64,000 nt of DNA. Origin: an uncultured Polaribacter sp. (GTDB lineage: Bacteria; Bacteroidota; Bacteroidia; Flavobacteriales; Flavobacteriaceae). Position 1 is the first letter of the stretch. Each line of letters starts with the position of its first letter. The translations under genes and the position numbers were made by a program. The stretch lies in NCBI RefSeq assembly GCF_947497695.1, contig NZ_CANMHM010000001.1, positions 186,001 to 250,000 of the forward strand. Direction: 5' to 3'. Of this stretch, positions 52,993 through 61,426 are shown piece after piece. The notes under the pieces are model-generated. The model was not told the origin of the DNA and ran no database searches. It worked only from the letters and a program-made list of their open reading frames with translations.

Positions 52993-53571
52993 ATGTCAGA
53001 TTTTAAAGGAAAATTATTCGTATTCTCAGCACCTTCTGGTTCTGGTAAAACAACTATTGTTCGTCATTTATTAAAACAAAAACGTTTTAATTTAGAGTTT
53101 TCTATTTCTGCTACTTCTAGACAACCTAGAGGAGAAGAAAAACATGGAGAGGATTATTATTTTATCAATTTAAGAGAATTTAAAGATAAAATTAAAAGCG
53201 ATGAATTTTTGGAATGGGAAGAAGTATATAGAGATAATTTTTATGGAACTTTAAAAAGTGAAGTAGAACGAATTTGGGCATTAAAAAAACACGTTATTTT
53301 TGATATTGATGTTGTTGGTGGATTAAGAATTAAGCATAAATTTCCAAACGAAACACTAGCCGTTTTTGTAAAACCCCCAAGTGTAGACGAATTAAAAATT
53401 CGTTTAAAAAAACGTTCTACAGAAAGTGAAGACAAGATAAATATGCGTATTGCAAAAGCTTCTGTAGAATTAGCAACTGCACCTCAGTTTGATAAAATAA
53501 TAAAAAATTATATTTTAGAAGATGCTTTAAAGGAAGCTGATGATTTGGTTAGTGGTTTTTTAGAGCTGTAA
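52993..53571 (+). CDS. gmk: Guanylate kinase
   Basis: Gmk phosphorylates GMP to GDP. The P-loop APSGSGKT is at residues 13-20, followed by the GMP-binding SISATSRQPRGEEKHGEDYYF and VYRDNFYGTLKSEVE, and the lid KIRLKKRSTESEDKINMRI. The 192-residue length is standard. It is followed by nadD after a 186-base gap with a repeat fragment. Confidence 0.97.
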   Translation: MSDFKGKLFVFSAPSGSGKTTIVRHLLKQKRFNLEFSISATSRQPRGEEKHGEDYYFINLREFKDKIKSDEFLEWEEVYRDNFYGTLKSEVERIWALKKHVIFDIDVVGGLRIKHKFPNETLAVFVKPPSVDELKIRLKKRSTESEDKINMRIAKASVELATAPQFDKIIKNYILEDALKEADDLVSGFLEL

Positions 53572-53627
53572 GGAAAACAGAATTAAAAGGAAACTAGAAA
53601 CAAAAATAAGTTTTTAAAAAGTTTGTC

Positions 53628-53656
53628 ATCCTGAAAAGATCTTTTAATAGTAACAT
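53628..53656. repeat. Half copy of the TGTCATCCTGAAAAG repeat
   Basis: TTTGTCATCCTGAAAAGATC matches one arm of the repeat seen at 10513-10576. The other arm is not recognisable. It lies between gmk and nadD. Confidence 0.45.
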
Positions 53657-53757
53657 TATTTTCATGTAAATTGTTGTCAAAATTCTGTCAGTTCAAGTGA
53701 TTTTAACTCTTTTTTGTTGAAATTGTATCGAGCACATTCTGTAATTAAATAATAAAA

Positions 53758-54339
53758 ATGAAAATTGGTTTATATTTTGGCACTTTTAACCCAATACATA
53801 TTGGGCATTTGATTATTGCCAATCATTTAGTTGAAAATTCTGATTTAGATGAAGTTTGGATGGTGGTTACACCTCACAATCCGTTTAAAAAGAAAAGCTC
53901 TTTGCTAAACAATCATCATCGTTTAGAAATGGTTTACAGAGCTACAGAAAAATATCCGAAAATAAAACCTTCTGATATTGAGTTTAAATTACCACAACCA
54001 AACTATACTGTGCATACTTTAGCCCATATTTCTGATGTTTATCCAGACAAAGAATTTTGCTTAATTATGGGAGAGGACAATCTAAAAAGTTTACATAAAT
54101 GGAAAAATTATGAAACTATTTTAGAACATCATCACATTTATGTGTATCCAAGAATTGCAAAAGGAATGGCAGATCATCAATTTAAAAATCACCCTAAAAT
54201 TCATAAAGTAGAAGCTCCTATTGTACAAATTTCTTCTACAATGATTAGAAACGGAATAAAAGACCAAAAAAATATTCAACCACTTTTAACAAACGAGGTT
54301 TGGAAGTATGTTGATGAAATGAATTTTTATAGAAAATAA
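53758..54339 (+). CDS. nadD: Nicotinate-nucleotide adenylyltransferase
   Basis: NadD joins ATP and nicotinate mononucleotide to make deamido-NAD. The nucleotidyltransferase motif GTFNPIHIGHLIIA is at 8-21 and the ISSTMIRNGI motif is near 164-173; VVTPHNPFKKKSSLLNNHHR is the substrate region. Its length is 193 residues. The gene is followed by a M23-family gene with its own promoter-like box. Confidence 0.96.
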   Translation: MKIGLYFGTFNPIHIGHLIIANHLVENSDLDEVWMVVTPHNPFKKKSSLLNNHHRLEMVYRATEKYPKIKPSDIEFKLPQPNYTVHTLAHISDVYPDKEFCLIMGEDNLKSLHKWKNYETILEHHHIYVYPRIAKGMADHQFKNHPKIHKVEAPIVQISSTMIRNGIKDQKNIQPLLTNEVWKYVDEMNFYRK

Positions 54340-54358
54340 ATGCACTTAAAAATCGTTG

Positions 54359-54366
54359 TATATTTG
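54359..54366 (+). promoter_or_regulatory. -7 box before the M23-GH3 operon
   Basis: TATATTTG fits TAnnTTTG and lies 22 bases before the GTG start at 54388. No clear -33 TTG precedes it. Confidence 0.5.
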
Positions 54367-54387
54367 CTAAACATCAAATAAATTTTT

Positions 54388-55254
54388 GTGGGTAAAAAGG
54401 ATAAAAAGAAAGGAAAACTTAAACAAAAACTAACTGACAAGTACAGATTGGTTGTTTTAAATGAAAACACTTTTGAAGAGCGTTTTTCATTAAAACTATC
54501 TCGATTAAATGTATTTGTATTAGGAGGTGTTTTCTCAGTATTACTAATAGCTGGTACAATATTACTAATAGCTTTTACGCCTTTAAAAGAATATATACCT
54601 GGATATTCTTCCTCTGCTTTAAAAAGAAAAGCTGCAAATTTAACTTTTGAAGCAGACTCTTTAAAAATAAAATTAGCTATTTTAGAAAATTACACAAAAG
54701 CATTGAAACCTATTTTAACAGGAGAAATTGAAGCTGAAAATATCGACTCTGTTCAAATAGAAGCAAAACAACGTTTAATTGATGAAAGTAAATTAAATGC
54801 AACCAAAGAAGATTCTATTTTTAGAGAAAAGGTAGAAAGTGAGACGCGTTTTTCTTTGCAAAAAAATGCAGAAAGCACCATTCAAATTGTCTTTTTTGCT
54901 CCTTTAAACGGAGGAATTTCTCAAGATTTTGATGCTACTTCTAAACACTTTGCTGTAGATATTACTGCAAAAACAGGCACACCTATTAAGGCAACTGCAG
55001 ATGGCACTGTTATTTTTTCTGGTTGGACAGCAGAAACAGGTTATGTAATTATTTTAAAACATGCCAAAGAATATATTTCTGTATACAAACACAATGGAAA
55101 TTTATTAAAAGAGCAGGGTGATTTTGTAAAATCTGGAGAAGTAATTGCTACTGTAGGTTCTACAGGAGAATTAACAACAGGCCCACATTTGCATTTTGAA
55201 CTTTGGAGCGGTGGTTATGCAGTAAATCCAACAAATTTTATAGATTTTAAATAA
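54388..55254 (+). CDS. M23 family metallopeptidase, membrane-anchored
   Basis: The GTG at 54388 gives the family N-terminus MGKKDKKKGKLKQKLTDKYR. A membrane helix lies at about 47-67, then a coiled segment (about 75-150) and a LytM domain (about 165-288). Both zinc motifs are intact: HFAVDITAKTGTPIKA (His, Asp) and GPHLHFELW (HxH), so this is an active-type murein endopeptidase facing the periplasm. Its stop overlaps the GH3 start (TAATG), so the two are coupled. Confidence 0.92.
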   Translation: MGKKDKKKGKLKQKLTDKYRLVVLNENTFEERFSLKLSRLNVFVLGGVFSVLLIAGTILLIAFTPLKEYIPGYSSSALKRKAANLTFEADSLKIKLAILENYTKALKPILTGEIEAENIDSVQIEAKQRLIDESKLNATKEDSIFREKVESETRFSLQKNAESTIQIVFFAPLNGGISQDFDATSKHFAVDITAKTGTPIKATADGTVIFSGWTAETGYVIILKHAKEYISVYKHNGNLLKEQGDFVKSGEVIATVGSTGELTTGPHLHFELWSGGYAVNPTNFIDFK

Positions 55255-56753
55255 TGAGTATCAAATCTCTCTTTGCAATTCCGTTTGCTAAAATTGCAAC
55301 AAAAAAGGTGTTTAAATGGGCTAATAAGCCTCATAAAACACAAGACAAAGTTTTTAAAAACTTAATTGCTAAAGGCAGTAAAACAGCTTTTGGTAAAGAC
55401 CATAATTTTAACACTATTTCTTCTTATGAAGATTTTAAAAAAGAAGTAAAAGTTACAGATTATGAAGGATTAAGACCTTATGTAGATAGAATTGTTGCAG
55501 GAGAATCTGATGTTCTTTGGACAGGTAAACCTCTATATTTTGCTAAAACATCTGGCACAACTTCTGGTGCAAAATTTATACCTATTACCAAAGAATCGAT
55601 GCCAACACATATAAAAGCTGCAAGAAATGCTTTGTTGTTTTATATCAAAGAAAAAAACGATGCTAGTTTTGTTGATGGTAAAATGATTTTTTTACAAGGA
55701 AGCCCTGTTTTAAGTGATAAAAATGGTGTAAAATTAGGTAGATTAAGTGGCATTGTAGCACATTATGTACCTCAATATTTATTAAAAAACAGATTACCTA
55801 GTTGGGAAACTAATTGTATTGAAGATTGGGATACCAAAGTAAATGCCATTGTAGAAGAAACCATTAATGAAGACATGTCTGTAATTAGCGGAATTCCTTC
55901 TTGGGTACAAATGTATTTTGAAAAACTGATTGAAAAAACAGGCAAATCGGTTTCTGAATTATTCCCGAACTTTAATTTTTTTATTTATGGAGGTGTCAAT
56001 TTTGAACCTTATAAAAATAAATTTGAAAGTTTAATTGGTAAAAAAATAGATTATATAGAATTGTATCCTGCATCAGAAGGATTTATTGCTTATCAAGATT
56101 CGCAAACAGAAAAAGGAATGTTGTTACAGTTAGATTCTGGTATTTTTTATGAATTTATTCCTGCAACTGAGTTTTTTGATGAAAACCCGACTAGAATTTC
56201 TTTAAAAGATGTAAAAATTGGTGTTAATTATGTTATTATTTTAAATACAACTGCAGGTCTTTGGGGGTATAATATTGGTGATACTGTAGAATTTACATCA
56301 ACAAAACCTTATAGAATTAAAGTTACAGGACGCATAAAACATTTTATTTCTGCTTTTGGAGAACACGTTATTGGTAAGGAAGTAGAAAAGGCTTTGAATG
56401 ATGCTATTAAAGGAACATCTATAAATATTAGTGAATTTACTGTGGCACCTCAAGTAAACCCAGAAAGCGGATTGCCTTATCATGAATGGTTTATTGAATT
56501 TGAAAGTGAGCCTGAAAATATAGAAGAATTTGCCACTAAAGTAGATGTTTCTATGCAAGCTCAAAATATTTATTATATCGATTTAATTGAAGGTAAAGTT
56601 TTGCGACCTTTAATCATTAGAAAAGTAAAAAAAGGTGGTTTTCATGAATATATGAAATCTATTGGTAAATTTGGGGGGCAAAACAAGATTCCACAATTAT
56701 CTGATAACAGAAAAATTGCAGATGTTTTACAAAATTTTTTAGTTGAAAAATAA
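55254..56753 (+). CDS. GH3 family acyl-adenylate-forming protein
   Basis: The 499-residue protein matches the GH3 (auxin-responsive promoter) family, whose plant members join amino acids to acyl acids through an acyl-adenylate. The ATP loop is AKTSGTTSGAKFIPIT at about 97-112; later elements are LYPASEGFIAYQ and a C-terminal domain from about 355 with KVTGRIKHFISAFGEHV. Bacterial members have no settled substrate. The start overlaps the stop of the M23 gene. Confidence 0.92.
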   Translation: MSIKSLFAIPFAKIATKKVFKWANKPHKTQDKVFKNLIAKGSKTAFGKDHNFNTISSYEDFKKEVKVTDYEGLRPYVDRIVAGESDVLWTGKPLYFAKTSGTTSGAKFIPITKESMPTHIKAARNALLFYIKEKNDASFVDGKMIFLQGSPVLSDKNGVKLGRLSGIVAHYVPQYLLKNRLPSWETNCIEDWDTKVNAIVEETINEDMSVISGIPSWVQMYFEKLIEKTGKSVSELFPNFNFFIYGGVNFEPYKNKFESLIGKKIDYIELYPASEGFIAYQDSQTEKGMLLQLDSGIFYEFIPATEFFDENPTRISLKDVKIGVNYVIILNTTAGLWGYNIGDTVEFTSTKPYRIKVTGRIKHFISAFGEHVIGKEVEKALNDAIKGTSINISEFTVAPQVNPESGLPYHEWFIEFESEPENIEEFATKVDVSMQAQNIYYIDLIEGKVLRPLIIRKVKKGGFHEYMKSIGKFGGQNKIPQLSDNRKIADVLQNFLVEK

Positions 56754-56768
56754 CAAAATATACTTAAA

Positions 56769-56852
56769 ATGGGAGGAGATTATTTATTTATAGGATTGGC
56801 AATAGGCTTAGTTATAGTTTATTATTATAACAAATTTAGAAATAGACGATAA
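56769..56852 (+). CDS. Putative 27-residue membrane peptide
   Basis: The frame encodes MGGDYLFIGLAIGLVIVYYY and then NKFRNRR: one hydrophobic helix with a basic tail, in positive-inside form. It starts 15 bases after the GH3 stop. Composition and position suggest a real small membrane peptide, but nothing else supports it and it could be chance. Confidence 0.4.
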   Translation: MGGDYLFIGLAIGLVIVYYYNKFRNRR

Positions 56853-56932
56853 TTTTTTATTATTTAAAATTCTATAAAATTTAAATCAAATAGCTGGAAT
56901 CACTAGTACTGAAAGCATTAAATTAAATACAA

Positions 56933-57382
56933 ATGAGTACAATTAGAATTACAAAAAAATTCAATTTTGAAACAGGGCATGCTTTGTATGGTTATGATGG
57001 AAAGTGTAAAAATGTGCATGGACATTCTTACAAACTTTCTGTAACCGTTTCAGGAAAACCAATAACAGATTCATCTCATGTAAAATTTGGTATGGTGATA
57101 GATTTTGGTGATTTAAAAAAAATTGTAAATGAAGAAATTGTAGATATTTTTGATCATGCAACCGTGTTTAATAAAAACACACCTCATGTTGAGTTAGCAA
57201 AAGAATTAATGGATAGAGATCATCATGTTTTATTAGTTGACTATCAACCAACTAGTGAAATGATGGTGATAGATTTTGCAGAAAAAATTAAAAAAAGATT
57301 GCCTAAAAACATCAAACTGCATTCCTTAAAACTACAGGAAACTGAAAGTAGTTTTGCAGAATGGTATGCAAGTGAGAATTGA
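56933..57382 (+). CDS. queD: 6-carboxytetrahydropterin synthase
   Basis: QueD makes 6-carboxytetrahydropterin from dihydroneopterin triphosphate on the way to queuosine. Zinc ligands His16, His29 and His31 lie in NFETGHALYGYDGKCKNVHG and HSY, with catalytic Cys25. A later FDHATVFNK and KLQETESSFAEWY complete the family pattern. The length is 149 residues, and the gene is convergent with the LVIVD lipoprotein gene. Confidence 0.95.
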   Translation: MSTIRITKKFNFETGHALYGYDGKCKNVHGHSYKLSVTVSGKPITDSSHVKFGMVIDFGDLKKIVNEEIVDIFDHATVFNKNTPHVELAKELMDRDHHVLLVDYQPTSEMMVIDFAEKIKKRLPKNIKLHSLKLQETESSFAEWYASEN

Positions 57383-57386
57383 ATAT

Positions 57387-57405
57387 TTTACTTTTAAAAA
57401 GTAAA
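57387..57405. terminator. Weak AT hairpin between convergent queD and lipoprotein genes
   Basis: TTTACTTTT and AAAAGTAAA form a 9-base palindrome around one base, overlapping the lipoprotein stop. It is all A/T except two pairs, so termination is uncertain. Confidence 0.3.
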
Positions 57406-58140
57406 TTCGCTAATTTTTTTAAAGTTTAAAATATCATTTAAATTCAATTCGTATTGAGAAATACTTCCTTCTGAAATAATAAATGCATTGTTATTTCTAA
57501 TAATGATATCAATTGAATTTGTGGTAGGAATTTCTTTTAAAAACTTTGAATCTAAAGGATTTTTAACATCAAAAATCTTTACACTACCATCACAAACTAA
57601 TAAAAAATCTGTACCAAATAAACTCAATCCTTTAGGTTGGGTTAAGTTTCTTGTGTTTAGCAGAATAGGATTTTCTATATCTGTAACATCATACGTTTTT
57701 AGTTCATTTACAGCTCCTCCACAATTGGCGTTACTATGTAATGTTACATAAGCATTTGTATTATTGGCAACTACAGGGTCACAAGCTCTAAAATGATTTG
57801 ATTGAGACATTTTTTTTGGTAATTCTGCATTGGTAACATCATATATATACATCGCATTTTGCGATCCAATAAATAAAAAGTCATTGTAACTAAACAAGGT
57901 TTCAATATCAAAACCAACATTAACAGTATTTACTTTAATAGGGTTTGTAGTGTCTGTAATATTAAAAACAGACAAATTACTATAATCTACAGTATATAGA
58001 TAATTTCCCTTTAAAGAAAAAGTAGCTAGAGAACCTCCTTGGCCATCTGAAGATTCTGAATTTTGAATTGAATCGTTTGATTCTTGGCTACAAGAAATTA
58101 AGAGTAAAGTAACGGATAATAGTAGTATTTTCTTTAGCAT
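57394..58140 (-). CDS. LVIVD-repeat-like lipoprotein
   Basis: A 248-residue lipoprotein; lipobox LISC gives Cys17. The body repeats units of about 40-45 residues with the pattern hydrophobic-strand, D-x-x-x, NP: YLYTVDYSNLSVFNITDTTN, MYIYDVTNAELPKKM, LKTYDVTDIENPILLN and VKIFDVKNPLDSKFL. This is the LVIVD beta-propeller type. It probably sits at the outer membrane or surface. It lies 6 bases downstream of a shorter relative. Confidence 0.85.
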   Translation of the reverse strand: MLKKILLLSVTLLLISCSQESNDSIQNSESSDGQGGSLATFSLKGNYLYTVDYSNLSVFNITDTTNPIKVNTVNVGFDIETLFSYNDFLFIGSQNAMYIYDVTNAELPKKMSQSNHFRACDPVVANNTNAYVTLHSNANCGGAVNELKTYDVTDIENPILLNTRNLTQPKGLSLFGTDFLLVCDGSVKIFDVKNPLDSKFLKEIPTTNSIDIIIRNNNAFIISEGSISQYELNLNDILNFKKISEFTF

Positions 58141-58146
58141 CTTTTC

Positions 58147-58635
58147 TTAATTTTGAATCCAATTAACTACAACTTTTCCATCTTCTACATAATATTCTCC
58201 ATCAGGAGAAATCAATTCAGGAAACACATTTTTAACTCTTTTATTAACTGCTACTTTTAGTGTATTAAAATTAAAAGTTAAAGCCACTAAATCTGTTGCT
58301 TGATTAATATAAAGTACATTATTTCTAATAGCGATATCTGTTGCCCCAGGTGCTTTTAAAAATTTCTTTTTTATAGGGTTTGAAGTGTCGGTATTATCAA
58401 AAATATGAAACCCAGTTCTTTTATCATTAATAAAAATATAATCATTAATAATATAAATTTTAGAAGCCTCAGTGATTTCTTTTTTGTCTAAAATTTCAAT
58501 GGAATTTTCTAGTTCAGCAACTGTTAAAGTAACAGGTTCAAATCTTGAATATAATGGTTCATCTCCCCTTTCTTGCCAGTTAAAGAAGCAACTGCTTAGA
58601 GAAATACAGCAAATAAGTATAATTATCTTTTTCAT
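58147..58635 (-). CDS. Short LVIVD-like lipoprotein
   Basis: A lipoprotein of 162 residues with lipobox LSSC giving Cys16. It has one or two recognisable propeller-like units (YIFINDKRTGFHIFDNTDTS, then NPIKKKFLKAPGATDIAIRN) that resemble those in the next gene. It is too short for a full propeller, so it may pair with its 248-residue neighbour or be a trimmed duplicate. The function is unknown. Confidence 0.75.
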   Translation of the reverse strand: MKKIIILICCISLSSCFFNWQERGDEPLYSRFEPVTLTVAELENSIEILDKKEITEASKIYIINDYIFINDKRTGFHIFDNTDTSNPIKKKFLKAPGATDIAIRNNVLYINQATDLVALTFNFNTLKVAVNKRVKNVFPELISPDGEYYVEDGKVVVNWIQN

Positions 58636-58714
58636 ATCTACTTTTTTACAAATGTAATAAAATATACTTTGTTGGTGTGAAAGTGTAGAGATTGAAAAGA
58701 GATACTATAAATTA

Positions 58715-59344
58715 CTATTTTCCATTAAAAGTGTTCATTGTGTTTGATAAACCAGCAATACCAAATGATGTAATTGCTTTTGCAGATATGGGCAAACGTT
58801 CTATTAATTGACTCGTTTCTTCTTTGTTCCAGGTACCAAGTACAAAATCTACTTGCCTTCCTTTACTATAATTACCTCCAACGCCAAATCTAAAACGAGC
58901 GTATTGTTGGGTATTTAATTTTTCTTGAATGTCTTTTAATCCATTATGACCACCTGCAGAACCTTTTGCTTTTAAACGAATTGTACCAAAATCGATATTT
59001 ACATCATCTGTAACTATCAAAATATTTTCAAGAGCTATTTTTTCTTTATCCATCCAATATTTTACTGCTTTTCCGCTTAAATTCATAAAAGTACTTGGTT
59101 TTAGCAAGATAAAAGTTTTTCCTTTAAATCTAAAGTTGGTAATATCTCCAAGTTTGTCTGTCTCAAATGTTACATTGTGTTCTTCTGCAACCTCATCAAG
59201 AATTTTAAAACCAATATTGTGACGTGTATTTGTGTAAGTGTCTCCAATATTTCCTAAACCAACAATTAAAAATTTCTTCATCAACGCTTCTTTAGTTTCC
59301 AGTTTTGTTCCAAATATTTTAGAAAATAAGTTCCTTACATTCAT
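58715..59344 (-). CDS. pth: Peptidyl-tRNA hydrolase
   Basis: Pth frees tRNA from stalled peptidyl-tRNA. The family core begins at residue 23 with KKFLIVGLGNIGDTYTNTRH, which includes the catalytic His, followed by LLKPSTFMNLSGKAV, IVTDDVNIDFGTIRLKAKG and SAGGHNGLKDI. The first 21 residues are extra; an internal Met (59281) is an alternative start. It lies downstream of the rplY terminator on the same strand, so it may have its own promoter. Confidence 0.96.
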   Translation of the reverse strand: MNVRNLFSKIFGTKLETKEALMKKFLIVGLGNIGDTYTNTRHNIGFKILDEVAEEHNVTFETDKLGDITNFRFKGKTFILLKPSTFMNLSGKAVKYWMDKEKIALENILIVTDDVNIDFGTIRLKAKGSAGGHNGLKDIQEKLNTQQYARFRFGVGGNYSKGRQVDFVLGTWNKEETSQLIERLPISAKAITSFGIAGLSNTMNTFNGK

Positions 59345-59378
59345 TGTTCAAAAATAAGAATAATTATAAAATTCTAAA

Positions 59379-59414
59379 TAAAAAAAGCGTTACAAAAATT
59401 GTAACGCTTTTTAT
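59379..59414 (-). terminator. Terminator between rplY and pth
   Basis: AAAAAGCGTTAC and GTAACGCTTTTT form a perfect 12-base stem with loop AAAAATT, followed on the minus strand by T-rich sequence. It lies 22 bases past the rplY stop. Confidence 0.85.
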
Positions 59415-59435
59415 ACTATAACAGAAGTTTAAAGT

Positions 59436-60041
59436 CTATTCTGCTGCTGCTTCAGGTGCTGCTGCAGTTTCTTCTTCTTCATCTTCTTCTGCAGTTGCAT
59501 TACGAGAAGTTCTTACTTGTACCACAACTGTATTATCTGGGTGCATAAAAGTATATTCCTCATTTATTAAAGAAGAAATAGTTAATTTACTACCTATTTT
59601 TAATTTAGAAATATCTGCAGAAACAAAATCTGGTAAGTTTACAGGTAATGCTTTTACTTTTAATTTACGATTTGTAAAACGTAAAGAACCACCATTTAAT
59701 ACCCCTGGAGAAGTACCAACTAATCTTACAGGTATTTTCATTGTAACTTCTTTATCATCAAATAACTGATAAAAATCTACGTGTAAAATTTTGTCTGTTA
59801 CTGGGTGAAACTGAATATCTTGTAATATTGCAGGTATTTTTTGTCCATCAACTTCTAAACTAGCAGTATATACATTTGGAGTAAATACCAAGTTTTTAAA
59901 CGCTTTTTCTTCTGCTGAAAAGTGTATTGGGTTTTCTCCTCCGTAAATAACGCAAGGAACCATACCAGCATTACGTAAGGCTTTCGTTGCTACTTTACCT
60001 ACGCTTTCTCTTTTTGATCCTTTAATTGTAATTGATTTCAT
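59436..60041 (-). CDS. rplY: Ribosomal protein bL25 (long CTC type)
   Basis: The 201-residue protein has the 5S rRNA-binding L25 domain (about 1-93, [20 protein letters not shown] and [20 protein letters not shown]) and the CTC-type second beta domain (about 94-180, [20 protein letters not shown]). The tail is acidic and Ala-rich ([17 protein letters not shown]). It follows prs by 65 bases, and the order prs-rplY-pth is widespread in bacteria. Confidence 0.95.
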   Translation of the reverse strand: MKSITIKGSKRESVGKVATKALRNAGMVPCVIYGGENPIHFSAEEKAFKNLVFTPNVYTASLEVDGQKIPAILQDIQFHPVTDKILHVDFYQLFDDKEVTMKIPVRLVGTSPGVLNGGSLRFTNRKLKVKALPVNLPDFVSADISKLKIGSKLTISSLINEEYTFMHPDNTVVVQVRTSRNATAEEDEEEETAAAPEAAAE

Positions 60042-60106
60042 TACTTTTTATTTATATTAAATTTAACTCATTTTACACACTCACTTTGAGGGTTTTACAA
60101 TGAATT

Positions 60107-61048
60107 TTACATTAAAAATTTTCCACTAATTGAAGTATTGTCTTGCACTTTATGCATAACATCTGCAAATAATGGGGCGCAAGATACTACTTTTATTTTA
60201 GAAGTCTCCTTTTTCAAAGGAATTGTATCTGATACTATTAATTCTGTTAAACCTGAATTTTGTATTTTTTCATAAGCACCTCCAGAAAGTATTGGGTGTG
60301 TACAAATTGCTCTTACACTTATTGCTCCTCTTTCCATCATTAAATTGGCAGCATGTGCTAATGTACCTCCAGTGTCAATCATGTCATCAACCAAAATAAC
60401 ATTCTTTCCTTGAACATCTCCAATTAATTCCATGTGACCAATTTCATTGGCTTTTTTACGTTGTTTATAACAAACAACAACATCTGAGTGTAAATGTTTA
60501 GAATAAGCATACGCTCTTTTAGAACCTCCCATATCTGGGGATGCAATGGTAAGGTTTTCTAAGTTTAAACTCTTTATATAAGGTAAAAAAATTGTTGAAG
60601 CATATAAATGATCAACTGGTTTTTCAAAGAAACCTTGAATTTGATCTGCATGCAAATCCATTGTCATAATTCTTGTTGCTCCTGCAGATTCTAACAATTT
60701 AGCTACTAATTTTGCACCAATAGCAACTCTTGGCTGGTCTTTTCTATCTTGTCTTGCCCATCCAAAATAAGGCATCACTGCAGTAATGTGTCTTGCTGAT
60801 GCTCTTTTTGCAGCATCACACATTAATAACATTTCCATTAAATTATCTGCGTTAGGAAACGTAGAACCTATAATAAAAACTCTTCTTCCTCTTACGGATT
60901 CTTCTAATGCTGGCTGAAATTCTCCATCACTAAAATACGTTGTTTTAACATTTCCTAGTTCTATATTGTATTCTTTTGCAATTTTCTCTGCTAAAACAGT
61001 ACTTTGCCTGCAGGCAAAAAGTTTTGGTGATAACTGATTTGTAAGCAT
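60107..61048 (-). CDS. prs: Ribose-phosphate pyrophosphokinase
   Basis: Prs makes PRPP from ribose 5-phosphate and ATP for nucleotide, His, Trp and NAD synthesis. The 313-residue protein shows the phosphate-binding FSDGEFQPALEESVRGRRVF, the ATP loop PYFGWARQDRKDQPR, and the PRPP motif VILVDDMIDTGGTLAHAANL. It is the first gene of prs-rplY and is divergent from tRNA-Leu. A TACTTTTG box at 61084-61091 may be its -7 element. Confidence 0.97.
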   Translation of the reverse strand: MLTNQLSPKLFACRQSTVLAEKIAKEYNIELGNVKTTYFSDGEFQPALEESVRGRRVFIIGSTFPNADNLMEMLLMCDAAKRASARHITAVMPYFGWARQDRKDQPRVAIGAKLVAKLLESAGATRIMTMDLHADQIQGFFEKPVDHLYASTIFLPYIKSLNLENLTIASPDMGGSKRAYAYSKHLHSDVVVCYKQRKKANEIGHMELIGDVQGKNVILVDDMIDTGGTLAHAANLMMERGAISVRAICTHPILSGGAYEKIQNSGLTELIVSDTIPLKKETSKIKVVSCAPLFADVMHKVQDNTSISGKFLM

Positions 61049-61083
61049 TTAGTTGTATTTTTTGTTGTGTTGTTGTAAAAATG

Positions 61084-61091
61084 CAAAAGTA
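61084..61091 (-). promoter_or_regulatory. Possible -7 box of prs
   Basis: TACTTTTG on the minus strand fits TAnnTTTG and lies 36 bases before the ATG. No clear -33 TTG is seen. Confidence 0.4.
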
Positions 61092-61127
61092 GAAATTATT
61101 TATTGACTTTGAGATTTATTTATAGAC

Positions 61128-61154
61128 TTTAAATAAAAAAAAATTATACATTTG
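61128..61154 (+). promoter_or_regulatory. Promoter of tRNA-Leu
   Basis: TACATTTG (61147-61154) is a -7 box 18 bases before the tRNA, with a TTT-type -33 element at 61128-61130, 16 bases upstream of it. The box is followed by GCAATCC, close to GCATCCGC at tRNA-Phe. Confidence 0.6.
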
Positions 61155-61172
61155 CAATCCTATTTAATACTT

Positions 61173-61254
61173 GCTCAAGTGGCGGAATTGGTAGACGCGC
61201 TGGATTCAAAATCCAGTTCTTTCGAGAGTGTGGGTTCGATTCCCACCTTGAGTA
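61173..61254 (+). tRNA. tRNA-Leu (CAA)
   Basis: The 82-base class II tRNA has acceptor arms GCTCAAG/CTTGAGT (one G-U pair), the D-arm GGCGGAATTGGTAGACGCGC, anticodon stem CTGGA/TCCAG with loop TTCAAAA (anticodon CAA at 61207-61209), a long variable arm (TTCTTTCGAGAGTG region) and T-arm GGGTTCGATTCCC. The discriminator is A and CCA is not encoded. The accessory cassette begins just downstream. Confidence 0.96.
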
Positions 61255-61258
61255 CTGT

Positions 61259-61300
61259 AAACCCTTTAAAAACCTTGTTTTTAAAGGGTTTTTTAATTTT
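61259..61300 (+). terminator. Terminator of tRNA-Leu
   Basis: AACCCTTTAAAAA and TTTTTAAAGGGTT form a long stem around CCTTG and run into six T. Confidence 0.85.
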
Positions 61301-61302
61301 TG

Positions 61303-61322
61303 GGGCTACTTATAGGGCTACT
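61303..61322. repeat. Direct repeat GGGCTACT beside tRNA-Leu
   Basis: GGGCTACT occurs at 61303-61310 and 61315-61322, 12 bases apart, just past the tRNA terminator and before the accessory cassette. Paired short direct repeats next to a tRNA are found at integrase arm sites of mobile islands. No integrase gene is visible here. Confidence 0.5.
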
Positions 61323-61426
61323 ATTATTTCTTATTCAACTTTAAAAAGTATTGATATAAAGCTCTTCTCTTCTTTTAAGAATAAAAATTGAGAAACATTA
61401 GAGAAATGGCAAAGAAAAAATAAAGG

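Noticed and set aside
61152..61391. 79-residue frame across tRNA-Leu
   Set aside because: It reads through the tRNA and its terminator, so it is an artefact. Only its last 20 codons were considered as an integrase remnant.
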